From: Pseudomonas oryzihabitans
GTDB taxonomy: Bacteria; Pseudomonadota; Gammaproteobacteria; Pseudomonadales; Pseudomonadaceae
Length of the DNA: 64,000 nt
Reading direction: 5' to 3'
NCBI RefSeq assembly: GCF_024652905.1
Contig: NZ_CP102428.1
Span: forward strand, 2,926,501-2,990,500
Shown in pieces: positions 17,589 to 27,900 of this stretch. Each line of letters opens with the position of its first letter. Positions within the stretch are counted from its first letter, which is position 1. The translations under genes were made by a program, and so were the position numbers. Below the pieces are notes generated by a model. It did not search any database, had not been told where the DNA came from, and saw only the letters and a list, made by a program, of their open reading frames with translations.

Positions 17589-18521
17589 ATGATCAAGACC
17601 CTGCACAGCCAGCACTGCCATTGCGGCTGGGATCACAGCCTCGCCCCGGCGCTGGCGGTCGCGCCGGGCGAGACGGTGAGCTTTGCCTGCCGTGACGCGG
17701 CGGACGGCCACTTCCACGCCCACTCCAGTGCCGCCGACGTCGCCACCCTGCCCTTCGAGCGGGTCAACCCGGTCTGCGGCCCGCTGTGGATCGAGGGTGC
17801 CGAGCCCGGTGATGTACTCAAGGTGACGCTGGACAGCTTCACCCCCAGCGGCTTTGGCTGGACCGCCAACATACCCGGCTTCGGCCTGCTCGCCGACCAG
17901 TTTCCGGACCCGGTGCTGCAGCTCTGGCATTACGACCGCAGCGGGCAGACACCGGCCGCCTTCGGCGAGCTGGCGCGGGTCCCGCTCAAACCCTTCGCCG
18001 GCACCCTGGGGGTGGCTCCTGCTGCGCCAGGTCTGCACTCGGTAGTGCCACCGCGGCGGGTGGGCGGCAACCTGGATATCCGCGACCTGGCCGCCGGCAC
18101 CAGCCTTTACCTGCCGGTGGAGGTAGCCGGGGCGCTGTTTTCCATCGGCGATACCCATGCTGCCCAGGGCGATGGTGAGGTCTGCGGCACCGCCATCGAG
18201 ACCGCCATGGCGGTCACCGCGACCTTCGAGCTGATCAAGCAGCAACCGCTGGCCATGCCGCGCTTCAGCACCCCGGGGCCGGTCACCCGCCACCTCGACG
18301 GCGCGGGTTACGAGGTCTTCACCGGCGTCGGGCCGGACCTGCTGGCTGCGGCGCGCATGGCCGTCAGCGGCGCCATCGACTGGCTCGGGCAGACCCGCAA
18401 CCTGCCGGCGGAACAGGCCTATCTGCTCTGTTCGGTCTGTGGCGACCTGCGCATCAGCGAGATCGTCGACGTGCCCAACTGGGTGGTTGGCTTCTATTTC
18501 CCGCGGATCGTGTTCGAATAG
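17589..18521 (+). CDS. Acetamidase/formamidase family protein
   Basis: Predicted amide hydrolase of 310 aa in the FmdA/AmdA family. Hallmarks are DGHFHAHSS near residue 41, NIPGFGLLADQFPDP, and GDTHAAQGDGEVCGTAIE near 197-214, which holds the conserved Asp/His/Glu residues. The length suits the roughly 300-aa acetamidase branch rather than the 400-aa formamidases. GAGG before ATG supports the start. It is co-directional with the permease. The last 28 bp overlap the 3' end of the convergent EamA gene. Confidence 0.85.
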   Translation: MIKTLHSQHCHCGWDHSLAPALAVAPGETVSFACRDAADGHFHAHSSAADVATLPFERVNPVCGPLWIEGAEPGDVLKVTLDSFTPSGFGWTANIPGFGLLADQFPDPVLQLWHYDRSGQTPAAFGELARVPLKPFAGTLGVAPAAPGLHSVVPPRRVGGNLDIRDLAAGTSLYLPVEVAGALFSIGDTHAAQGDGEVCGTAIETAMAVTATFELIKQQPLAMPRFSTPGPVTRHLDGAGYEVFTGVGPDLLAAARMAVSGAIDWLGQTRNLPAEQAYLLCSVCGDLRISEIVDVPNWVVGFYFPRIVFE

Positions 18522-19390
18522 TCTGGCGCCCGCCGCGGCAACGTCCCCCACAGCGAGGCGATGACGATCAGCAGGCCGCCCAGCCAGCCCCAGAGGCCCA
18601 GGCGTTCGTCCAGCCAGAAGCTGGCGAACAGCGCGCCGAACAGCGGCTCGGCGCCCATCAGCAGGGCGACGCGGGTGGCGCTGGTGCGGCCCAGGGCATA
18701 GTTCTGGGCGAGAAAGGCGCCCAGGGTGCAGAACAGCACCAGGTAGCCGGTGGCGAGCCAGAAGCCTGGCTGTATGGGCAGCGGCGCCAGACCCGGGCCC
18801 AGGACGAACAGCAGCAGACAGGCCAGGCCCACCACGCCGGTCTGCACCGCGGTCAGCGCCAGGGCCGGCACCGGGGCACTGGCCTGCTGCAGGCGCCGGC
18901 GCACCACGCAGACGTTGACCGCGCGCAATACGGCCGCCAGCAGGATCAGGCCGTCCCCCAGGTTGAAGCTCAGGGTCACCCCACGGGTCAGCAGCCCGGC
19001 GCCCGCCACCGCCAGCGTCGCGGCGCCCAGGGCACGGGCCTCGGGGCGCTGGCCGAGCAGCCACCATTCGGCGAAGGGGGTCAGGGCCACGCAGAGGCTG
19101 ATGAGAAAGGCGGCGTTGCTGGCGCTGGTCAGGGCCACGCCATAGGTCTCGGCGAGAAAGATCGCCAATAGCAACAGACCGGTCGGTATTCCTGGTCGCC
19201 AGGCCCGTCGGCCCTCGCCCCTCAGAGTGGGCAGCAACAGCGCCGCGGTGAGGCAGAAACGCAGCGCCAGGTAGCCCAGCACCGGATAGAGCACCACGGC
19301 GTCCTTGACCACGGCGTAGCTGGTCCCCCAGACCAGGGCGGTGGCGAGCAGCAGGCCTTCGGCGAGGCCGAAGGTGGGGCGTTGCGACAT
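18494..19390 (-). CDS. EamA-family (DMT) transporter
   Basis: Ten-TM drug/metabolite transporter of 298 aa with two EamA repeats (about 10-140 and 150-285). Motifs include LLLATALVWGTSYAVVKDA and the second-half FCTLGAFLAQNYALGRTSAT...EPLFGALFASFWLDERL. ATG at 19390 is chosen because AAGGAG lies 8 nt upstream. It is divergent from a LysR regulator, the usual arrangement for such exporters. It overlaps the amidase tail by 28 bp in convergent orientation. Confidence 0.87.
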   Translation of the reverse strand: MSQRPTFGLAEGLLLATALVWGTSYAVVKDAVVLYPVLGYLALRFCLTAALLLPTLRGEGRRAWRPGIPTGLLLLAIFLAETYGVALTSASNAAFLISLCVALTPFAEWWLLGQRPEARALGAATLAVAGAGLLTRGVTLSFNLGDGLILLAAVLRAVNVCVVRRRLQQASAPVPALALTAVQTGVVGLACLLLFVLGPGLAPLPIQPGFWLATGYLVLFCTLGAFLAQNYALGRTSATRVALLMGAEPLFGALFASFWLDERLGLWGWLGGLLIVIASLWGTLPRRAPDYSNTIRGK

Positions 19391-19485
19391 GACGGTTTCT
19401 CCTTGGACAGGCCGCCAGTGTGCCCGCCCTAGGTAGGCACCATAAGCCCGTTCGCGTGCATAGCTCTTGTTCCGCTGGGGAAGCA

Positions 19486-20454
19486 ATGACAGTCTTCCCG
19501 GCCCCATTGCTTCCCATGGATTCCGGCATGGACCTTCTGCGCGCCCTTCCCCTGTTGCCCTGCATGGTCGCCTTCGCCAAGGTGGTGGAGACCGGCAGCT
19601 TCACCGCCGCCGCCCGGCTGCTGGACGCCACGCCTTCGGCGGTGAGTCGCCAGGTGGCGCGGCTGGAGCGGGAGCTGGGCGTGCGCCTGTTGCAGCGCAC
19701 CACCCGCCAGCTGCGCCTGAGCGAGGCCGGCCGCGAGGTGCTTGGCCACTGCCGCCAACTGCTAACCGCCGCCGGCGCGGCACTGGACAGTGGCCTGCAG
19801 CACCGCGAAGAACCTCGCGGCCAGGTGCGGCTGGCGGTGCCCAAGGCGGTCGGCTACCGGCTGATAGCGCCGCTGCTGCCGGACTTCTTCCAGCGCTATC
19901 CCGAAGTGGATCTGCAACTGCGCCTGGACGACCGCCCGCTGGACCCCATCGCCGACGACCAGGATCTGCTGGTGCGCATCACCGAGCAGCCGCCTGCCGG
20001 CTTCGTCGCCCGACCGCTGCGGGAGATGGACTTCGTGCTCTGCGCCAGCCCGGCCTATCTAAAAGGGCGCGGCACGCCGCAGCAGCCCCAGGCACTGGCC
20101 GAACACGATTGCCTGTACCTGGGCGAAACTCCGGGCGACCAGCGCTGGCAACTGCGCCGCGGCGACCGGGTGGAAAGCGTGACGGTGCGCGGCCGCCTGG
20201 CCTGCAATCACAGCGGCGTGCGCCTGGAAGCCACCCTCGCCGACCTCGGCATCGCCTGCCTGCCGGCCTTTGCCGCCGAAGCCGGTCTGGCCGACGGCAG
20301 CCTGCTGCGGGTACTGCCCGACTGGCAATACCTCGGTCCCTACCAGGGCACCGCCTGGCTGCTCTATCCACCGGATCGCCAGCTGCCGGCAGCGGTCAGG
20401 GTGCTGGTGGATTTTCTGCTGGAGCGACTCCGGCCTGCGGCAGCTTCAGGCTAA
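19486..20454 (+). CDS. LysR-family transcriptional regulator
   Basis: Regulator with an N-terminal helix-turn-helix ([41 protein letters not shown]) and a substrate-binding domain. It probably controls the divergent EamA exporter. The start is uncertain. ATG 19486 has GGGGAA upstream and gives 322 aa; ATG 19528 gives a more typical 308 aa but lacks a ribosome site. The 3' end overlaps modC (convergent) by 9 bp. Confidence 0.87.
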   Translation: MTVFPAPLLPMDSGMDLLRALPLLPCMVAFAKVVETGSFTAAARLLDATPSAVSRQVARLERELGVRLLQRTTRQLRLSEAGREVLGHCRQLLTAAGAALDSGLQHREEPRGQVRLAVPKAVGYRLIAPLLPDFFQRYPEVDLQLRLDDRPLDPIADDQDLLVRITEQPPAGFVARPLREMDFVLCASPAYLKGRGTPQQPQALAEHDCLYLGETPGDQRWQLRRGDRVESVTVRGRLACNHSGVRLEATLADLGIACLPAFAAEAGLADGSLLRVLPDWQYLGPYQGTAWLLYPPDRQLPAAVRVLVDFLLERLRPAAASG

Positions 20455-21522
20455 TACGGCCACCGACTTGAGCTGCGCCCAGACCCGACTGCCCGGCTGC
20501 AGCGTCAGGCGCTCCAGCGAATAACGGGTGATCCGCGCCAGCAGCGCCGTACCGCCCAGGTCCAGGCGCAAGAGCACCTGGGCGGGCGAGCGGGTCGGGG
20601 CGATCTCGGCGACGGTAGCGGGCAGCACATTGAGGATGCTGCTGTGCTGGCGTTCCAGGCTCAGGCTGACATCTCGCGCCAGTACCTTGATGCGTAGCGC
20701 CTGCCCGGACGGCAGCGGCGCATGGGCGAGCAATACGCGCTGCTCGCCCGGCAGGCCCAGACTGAGCAGGCCGTAGTCCGGGTCATGGCCGAGCACCCGC
20801 CCTTCCAGCACCACTCCGGCGTCTTCGGCCAGGGCGATGGACAGGTCGAGGCGCGCCAATACCTCGGTGGTCGGCCCACTGGCCAGCACCCGGCCCCGCT
20901 CCAGCAGCACCAGGTGATCGGCCAGCCGCGCCACCTCGTCGGGGGCGTGGCTGACATAGAGGATCGGCAGCGCCAGCTCTCGGGTCAGGCGTTCCAGGTA
21001 GGGCAGGATCTCGGCCTTGCGCTCGGCGTCCAGCGCCGCCAGGGGCTCGTCCATGAGCAGGAGGCGCGGACTGGTCAGCAACGCTCGGGCGATGCCGACC
21101 CGCTGGCGTTCGCCGCCAGACAGGCGCGCCGGCATGCGCGAAAGCAGTCCTTCGATGCCTAGCAGCTCGACGATCTGTTCCAGCGCCAGCCGCCGGTCGC
21201 CCGGTGCCACCCGCCTCCAGCCGAACAGTAGATTGCGACGCACGTCCAGGTGCTCGAACAGATTGGCGTCCTGGAAGACGTAGCCCAGGGCGCGCCGGTG
21301 CGGCGGCAGGAACAGCCCGCGTTCGCTGTCTTGCCAGGTCTCGCCGGCCACCACCAGGCTACCGCGGGCCGCGGTTTCGAGGCCGGCCACGCACCTCAGG
21401 CAGCTGGTCTTGCCCGAGCCCGAGGGGCCGAACAGCGCGGTGACGCCGCTGCCGGGCAACGCCAGGTCCACGTCCAGCGTGAACCCCGGGTGCGCGAGTT
21501 GGAATCTCGCCGCGAGACTCAT
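20446..21522 (-). CDS. modC: Molybdate ABC transporter ATP-binding protein ModC
   Basis: Energizes molybdate uptake, 358 aa. Walker [10 protein letters not shown], signature LSGGERQRV, Walker [13 protein letters not shown] and the H-loop [10 protein letters not shown] are all present. A C-terminal TOBE/Mop domain (about 290-350, with [22 protein letters not shown]) matches ModC. The start at 21522 overlaps the modB stop by ATGA. Order modA-modB-modC, all on the minus strand. Confidence 0.93.
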   Translation of the reverse strand: MSLAARFQLAHPGFTLDVDLALPGSGVTALFGPSGSGKTSCLRCVAGLETAARGSLVVAGETWQDSERGLFLPPHRRALGYVFQDANLFEHLDVRRNLLFGWRRVAPGDRRLALEQIVELLGIEGLLSRMPARLSGGERQRVGIARALLTSPRLLLMDEPLAALDAERKAEILPYLERLTRELALPILYVSHAPDEVARLADHLVLLERGRVLASGPTTEVLARLDLSIALAEDAGVVLEGRVLGHDPDYGLLSLGLPGEQRVLLAHAPLPSGQALRIKVLARDVSLSLERQHSSILNVLPATVAEIAPTRSPAQVLLRLDLGGTALLARITRYSLERLTLQPGSRVWAQLKSVAVLA

Positions 21523-22196
21523 GTCCAGGCCGACCGCCCGCGGCGACCATAGAGCAGCAGCAGGATCACGAAGGAGAAGACCAGCATGCCGCCGGCGAGG
21601 AGGTGCGCCTGGGGATATTCCATGGCTTCCACGTGATTGAAGATCTGGGTGGAGACGACCTGGGTCCGTCCCGGGATGTTGCCGCCGATCATCAGCACCA
21701 CGCCGAATTCGCCCACGGTATGGGCGAAGCCGAGGATGGCGGCGGTGACGAAGCCCGGTCGCGCCAGCGGCAGCACCACATGGAAGAAGGTATCCAGGGG
21801 GCCGGCCCTGAGGGTAGCCGCCGCTTCCAGGGGACGTGGACCGATGGCCTCGAAGGCGTTCTGCAGCGGCTGCACCACGAAGGGCAGCGAATAGAACAGC
21901 GAACCCACCACCAGCCCGGCGAAGGTGAAGGGCAACCGACCCAGGCCCAGCGCTTCGGTCAACTGCCCCACCCAGCCTTCCGGCCCCATGGCCAGCAGCA
22001 GGTAGAAGCCGATCACCGTGGGCGGTAAGACCAGCGGCAGGGCCACCAGGGCGCCGACGGGCCCCTTGAGCCGGGAGCGGGTGCGTGCCAGCCACCAGGC
22101 GAGGGGCGTCCCCAGCACCAGCAGCAGCAGCGTGGTCACGCTGGCCAGTTCCAGGGTCAGGCGGATCGCCGCCCAGTCCGCCGCGCTCAGGGTCAT
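21519..22196 (-). CDS. modB: Molybdate ABC transporter permease ModB
   Basis: Inner-membrane permease of 225 aa with about five TM helices. The coupling-helix motif [25 protein letters not shown] and the ending [15 protein letters not shown] are diagnostic of ModB. The start MTLSAADW at 22196 lies 4 bp after the modA stop, giving tight coupling. An upstream in-frame ATG at 22421 falls inside modA and is rejected. Confidence 0.93.
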   Translation of the reverse strand: MTLSAADWAAIRLTLELASVTTLLLLVLGTPLAWWLARTRSRLKGPVGALVALPLVLPPTVIGFYLLLAMGPEGWVGQLTEALGLGRLPFTFAGLVVGSLFYSLPFVVQPLQNAFEAIGPRPLEAAATLRAGPLDTFFHVVLPLARPGFVTAAILGFAHTVGEFGVVLMIGGNIPGRTQVVSTQIFNHVEAMEYPQAHLLAGGMLVFSFVILLLLYGRRGRSAWT

Positions 22197-22200
22197 GGGA

Positions 22201-23007
<807 letters not shown>

Positions 23008-23030
23008 TCAGGCCTCCCGCAGCAACGAGA

Positions 23031-23067
23031 CAAAAGAAAACGCCGCTGGGTTTCCCCAGCGGCGTTT
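23031..23067 (-). terminator. Rho-independent terminator of ettA
   Basis: CGCCGCTGGG (23041-23050) pairs perfectly with CCCAGCGGCG (23055-23064) around a 4-nt loop. Read on the minus strand it ends in TTTTCTTTT, directly after the ettA stop. Confidence 0.85.
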
Positions 23068-23077
23068 CGGCGGACGC

Positions 23078-24742
23078 TTACGCCAGCTTCTTGTACTTGA
23101 CCCGCTTGGGCTGGGCCGCGGCCTCACCCAGGCGCTTCTTGCGATCGGCTTCGTACTCGGTGTAGTTGCCTTCGAAGAACACCACGTTGGAATCATCCTC
23201 GTAGGAGAGGATATGGGTGGCGATACGGTCAAGGAACCAGCGATCGTGGGAGATCACGATGGCCGCGCCAGGGAAGTCCAGCAGCGCATCTTCCAGAGCG
23301 CGCAGGGTTTCCACGTCCAGGTCGTTGGAGGGTTCGTCCAGCAGCAGCACGTTGCCGCCCTGCTTGAGGGTCAGCGCCAGGTGCAAACGCCCGCGCTCAC
23401 CGCCGGAGAGGTCCTTGACGAACTTCTGCTGGTCGGCGCCCTTGAAGTTGAAGCGCCCCACGTAACTGCGCGAGGGCACCTCGTAGTTGCCGATCTTGAT
23501 CACGTCGGAGCCGTCGGAAACCTGCTCCCAGACGGTCTTGGTGTCGGACAGGTTCTCGCGGCTCTGGTCGACGCTGGCCAGTTGCACGGTGTCGCCGATC
23601 TCGATGCTGCCCGCGTCCGGCTGTTCCTTGCCCATGATCATGCGGAACAGGGTCGACTTGCCGGCGCCGTTGCCACCGATGACGCCGACGATGGCGCCCT
23701 TGGGCACCACGAAGCTCAGGTCGTCGATCAGCAAGCGGTCGCCATAGCCCTTGCTGACGTTCTTGAACTCGATGACCTTGTCGCCCAGCCGCTGACCGGC
23801 GGGGATGTAGATCTCGTTGGTCTCGCTGCGCTTCTGGAATTCCTGGGACTGCATTTCCTCGAAGCGCTGCAGACGGGCCTTGGACTTGGACTGGCGGGCC
23901 TTGGCGCCGGAGCGTACCCATTCCAGTTCGGCCTTCATGGCCTTGGCGTGGGCGGCTTCCTGCTTGGCTTCCTGGGTCAGGCGCGCGGCCTTGGATTCCA
24001 GCCAGCCGGAGTAGTTGCCCTCGAAGGGGATGCCCTGGCCGCGGTCCAGTTCCAGGATCCAGCCGGCGACGTTGTCGAGGAAGTAGCGGTCGTGGGTGAT
24101 GGCCACCACGGTGCCGGGGAAGTCGTGGAGGAAATGCTCCAGCCAGGCCACCGAGTCGGCGTCCAGGTGGTTGGTGGGTTCGTCCAGCAGCAGCATGTCG
24201 GGGGCCGACAGCAGCAGGCGGCACAGCGCCACGCGGCGCTTCTCGCCACCGGAGAGCACACCGACCTTGGCGTCCCAGGCCGGCAGGCGCAGGGCGTCGG
24301 CGGCGACTTCCAGCTGGCGCTCCAGGTTGTGGCCGTCGGCGGCCTGGAGGATGGCTTCCAGCTTGGCCTGCTCGGCGGCCAGGGCGTCGAAGTCGGCATC
24401 CGGCTCGGCGTAGGCGGCATAGACCTCGTCCAGGCGGGCCTGGGCCTGCTTGATCTGACCGACCGCTTCCTCGACCACCTCACGAACCGTCTGCTCGGGA
24501 TCAAGTTTCGGTTCCTGCGGCAGATAACCCACATTGATACCGGGCATCGGCCGCGCTTCACCTTCGATCTCGGTATCGACGCCGGCCATGATGCGCAGCA
24601 GCGTCGACTTGCCCGCGCCGTTCAGACCGAGCACGCCGATCTTGGCGCCGGGAAAGAACGACAGGGAGATGTTCTTGAGGATTTCACGCTTGGGCGGCAC
24701 GACCTTGCCGACCCGGTGCATGGTGTAGACGTATTGAGCCAT
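23078..24742 (-). CDS. ettA: Energy-dependent translational throttle protein EttA (ABC-F)
   Basis: Ribosome-associated ABC-F ATPase of 554 aa that gates the first elongation steps according to ATP/ADP ratio. It has two nucleotide-binding domains: Walker A GLNGAGKSTL (about residue 38) and GGNGAGKSTL (about 357), signatures LSGGEKRRVAL and LSGGERGRLHLA, and Walker B motifs followed by DEPTNHLD and DEPSNDLD. A charged linker (about 240-320) with the E-site arm region separates them. Length and the start MAQYVYTMHRVGKVVPPKR match EttA orthologues. Divergent from morA. Confidence 0.95.
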   Translation of the reverse strand: MAQYVYTMHRVGKVVPPKREILKNISLSFFPGAKIGVLGLNGAGKSTLLRIMAGVDTEIEGEARPMPGINVGYLPQEPKLDPEQTVREVVEEAVGQIKQAQARLDEVYAAYAEPDADFDALAAEQAKLEAILQAADGHNLERQLEVAADALRLPAWDAKVGVLSGGEKRRVALCRLLLSAPDMLLLDEPTNHLDADSVAWLEHFLHDFPGTVVAITHDRYFLDNVAGWILELDRGQGIPFEGNYSGWLESKAARLTQEAKQEAAHAKAMKAELEWVRSGAKARQSKSKARLQRFEEMQSQEFQKRSETNEIYIPAGQRLGDKVIEFKNVSKGYGDRLLIDDLSFVVPKGAIVGVIGGNGAGKSTLFRMIMGKEQPDAGSIEIGDTVQLASVDQSRENLSDTKTVWEQVSDGSDVIKIGNYEVPSRSYVGRFNFKGADQQKFVKDLSGGERGRLHLALTLKQGGNVLLLDEPSNDLDVETLRALEDALLDFPGAAIVISHDRWFLDRIATHILSYEDDSNVVFFEGNYTEYEADRKKRLGEAAAQPKRVKYKKLA

Positions 24743-24953
24743 GGGAGAACCTTGGGACCGGAATGAAAAACAGGGGACACAGTATGGCGTCAGCAGCGAA
24801 CGCTGTCGAAACCCCGCGCGACGAAAGCGCCGACGCTGATCACGCGGAAAAAACCGGCGGAGACACCGTCCGGTCCCTTATCATAGGCCATCCCTGCCCC
24901 GCGGAACCGGGCGCAGCCGAACGGCCATCGCCTCTGCAGGAACGCAGTCCGTC

Positions 24954-27900
24954 GTGAATAGCCCGTCCTCCTCGCTGCCGGAAGAGCCGCTCGCCCCCTC
25001 CTCGCGACGCCTGACCCGCGGTCTGCTGATCCTTTCGCTGCTGGCCATGCTGGCCCTGATGTTCTGGCAGGCCTTCGCCAGCGTGGCCGAGCGCGAGGCC
25101 CTGCGTCGCGAACAGCTGGAAGGCCTGACCCGGCAACTGGCCAACACCGTCGAATTCGGGCTGGCGCTCAAGGCCCAGGCCGTGCGCAGCACCCTGCGCT
25201 GGTCGCTGGATCCGACCCTGCCGCTGGCGCCCAATCTGCTGCTCAGTCTCAAGGACTTCTTTCCCGGCCTGCAACAGGTGCGCTGGCTGCCGGCCAATGC
25301 CAACCTGCGCGCCGCGCGCCTGGGTGATACGCCAGACGCCGCCTTCATCCAGCAACTGATCGCCCGCAGCGGTCAGGCCGACTTCCGCTACGGCTACAAT
25401 GCCGAGGCCAGCGCCGCGCCTCTCTATGTGCTGCTGGCCGGCGATCCTCAACTGCAGGACGGCTGGTGGGTGCTGACCAGCGCGCCCCTGCTCGAATCCC
25501 TGTGGCGGCCGAGCCGGGTGCCATCGGGCCTCGACTGGCGCCTGGAGGATCGCACCCAGGGCACCCTGCTGTTCCACGTCGGCGCGACCCCGGCGGCGAG
25601 CGGCATCGACGAGGTCCGCCAGGAGCTGGCCTACAGCAACTGGCAGGTGGTGGGTACCCACCCCGACGAAGACGTGGGCGCCACGTTGCTGGGCGCCTCC
25701 TTCGGCCGCCTGGCGCTGTTCAGCCTGTCCGGCCTGGTGGCCGCCATCCTGCTCTACCTGCTGCTGCGCGAAGAACAGGGCCTACGTGCCCTCACCCTCG
25801 CCTCGCGGCGTGGCTTGCGCCTGGCGGGCACCGCCCTGAACGGCATCGAGGAAGCCGTCTGCATGACCCAGGCCGATGGCCGCCTGGTCCATGTCAACGC
25901 CACGGCCGGCCGTCTGCTGGGCATCGCCCCCGACGACGCCCAGCAGTATTTCCTCGCCAGTCTGTTGCCCCCGTTGGTTGCCCTGACGCCCGCCGAGCGG
26001 GACAGTGGTGCCCTGATCAGCCTGACGGTGGAGGGGCAGCCACGCCGTTTCACGGTCAGTTGCCATGCCCTGGCGGACAGCCAGCCCAGCGCCCGGGTCC
26101 TGCGTGACCGTACCCAGACCCAGGACGGTTTCGTCTGGGTGCTGCGCGACGTCACCGACCAGCAGCGCAACCTGGACACCATCCAGACCACCCGCCAGCG
26201 CTATGAGAACATCTTCAACGGGGTGCACACCGGCATCTGCGTGGTCGATCTGAGCGCCATCTGGCCCCGCATGCGCGACCTGGGGCTGGAGCGCCCCGAG
26301 CAACTGGCGGAGTTGTTCGCCCGCCAGCCCGATGTGCTGGATACCCTGGGTCGCCAGGTACGCATCACCGAGATCAACCAGCGCGCCCTGGAAATGCTCG
26401 GCATCGAGCACCTCGACCAGGCCTGGGCGCGGCTGGTAGGTGACTCCCGCGTCCAGCTCGGCGGCAAGCGCTACCGCCTGCTGGCCGGCCTGCTCTCCGG
26501 TCAGCAGGTACTGGAACTCGAGACCTGCATCGGCACCGCCGAGGGCGAACGGCACCTCTGGCTGACCATGCACCTGCCAGCCGACCCCCGGCACCTCGAC
26601 GCCACTCTGCTCAGCCTCAACGACATCACCCAGCGCAAGCTGGGCGAATTGCGCCTGCTCGAGCGCGACAGTTTCTGGTCGAATCTGATCAGCGCCATCC
26701 CCGACACCCTCTACACCTATGACGTGGCCAGCGGCGAACTGACCTACGAGAGTCGTTCACTGGCACTCAAGCTCGGCTATCCGCCGGAGGCCTTCGCCAG
26801 CCTCGGTCGCGCGCGCCTGCACCCGGATGACCTCGAACTGCACGAGCGGGTGGTGAGCATGCGGCCGACGCTCTCCGACCAGCCCAGCAGCAGTCTCTTG
26901 CGCTGGCAGCACCGCAACGGCGGTTGGCGCTGGTTCGACGTGCGCGAGCAGCGCCTTGCCCGTGCGGCGGACGGCACCGCGGCGAGCGTGGTCGGGCTGG
27001 CCCTGGATGTCACCGACATGGTGCGGGCCAGCGAGCGCCTGCGCGAAAGCGAGAATCGCTACCGGCAGCTGGCGGAAAGCATCAGCGACGTCATCTTCAC
27101 CACCGACGCCCAGCTGGTGCTCAACTACATCAGTCCCTCGGTGGAGGAATTGCTCGGCTATCCCGTCGGTGAGCTGCAACAGCGCACCCTGGCCGAACTG
27201 GTGGTGCACTCGCGCCAGTGGCAGGAGGTCCGGCGCACCCTGCAACGGCTGCTGCGCAGCCTCGACAATCCACGCGCCCTGGCCGAGTTGCGCCGCGAGC
27301 ACTTCGCGCCCCTGGTGCTGGACTGCCTGCACGCCCAGGGGCATACCCTGCAGATCGAGCTGCGCCTCAAGCCGCTGTGGGACGACCATGAGCGCTTCGC
27401 CGGCCTGCTCGGCATCTGCCGCGACATCTCCGCCCAGCGCCGCACGGACAAGGACATGCGCATGGCGGCCACGGTGTTCGACCACTCGGCCGGCGCCATC
27501 CTGGTCACCGATCCGGCGGGCTACATCGTGCGGGTCAACCGCACCTTCACCCGCATCACCGGCTTCAGCCCCGAAGAGGTGTTCGACCAGCAACCGATGA
27601 TGCTCTGCGCCGACAAGCAGGAAGCCAACCAGCTGCAGCACGTGATGCAGCAGCTGCGCACCGAGGAGAGCTGGGAAGGCGAACTCTGGCAGCGCCGGCA
27701 CGACAACGAGCCCTACCCCTCCTGGGTCGGCATCACTGCCATCCGCGACGACGACGGCGACCTGATGAGCTATGTCTGCTTCTTCGTCGACATCAGCGAG
27801 CGCAAGGCCAGCGAAAGACGCATCCACCGCCTGGCCTACTATGACGCCCTGACCCTGCTGCCCAACCGCACCCTGTTCCAGGATCGCCTGCACAACGCCC

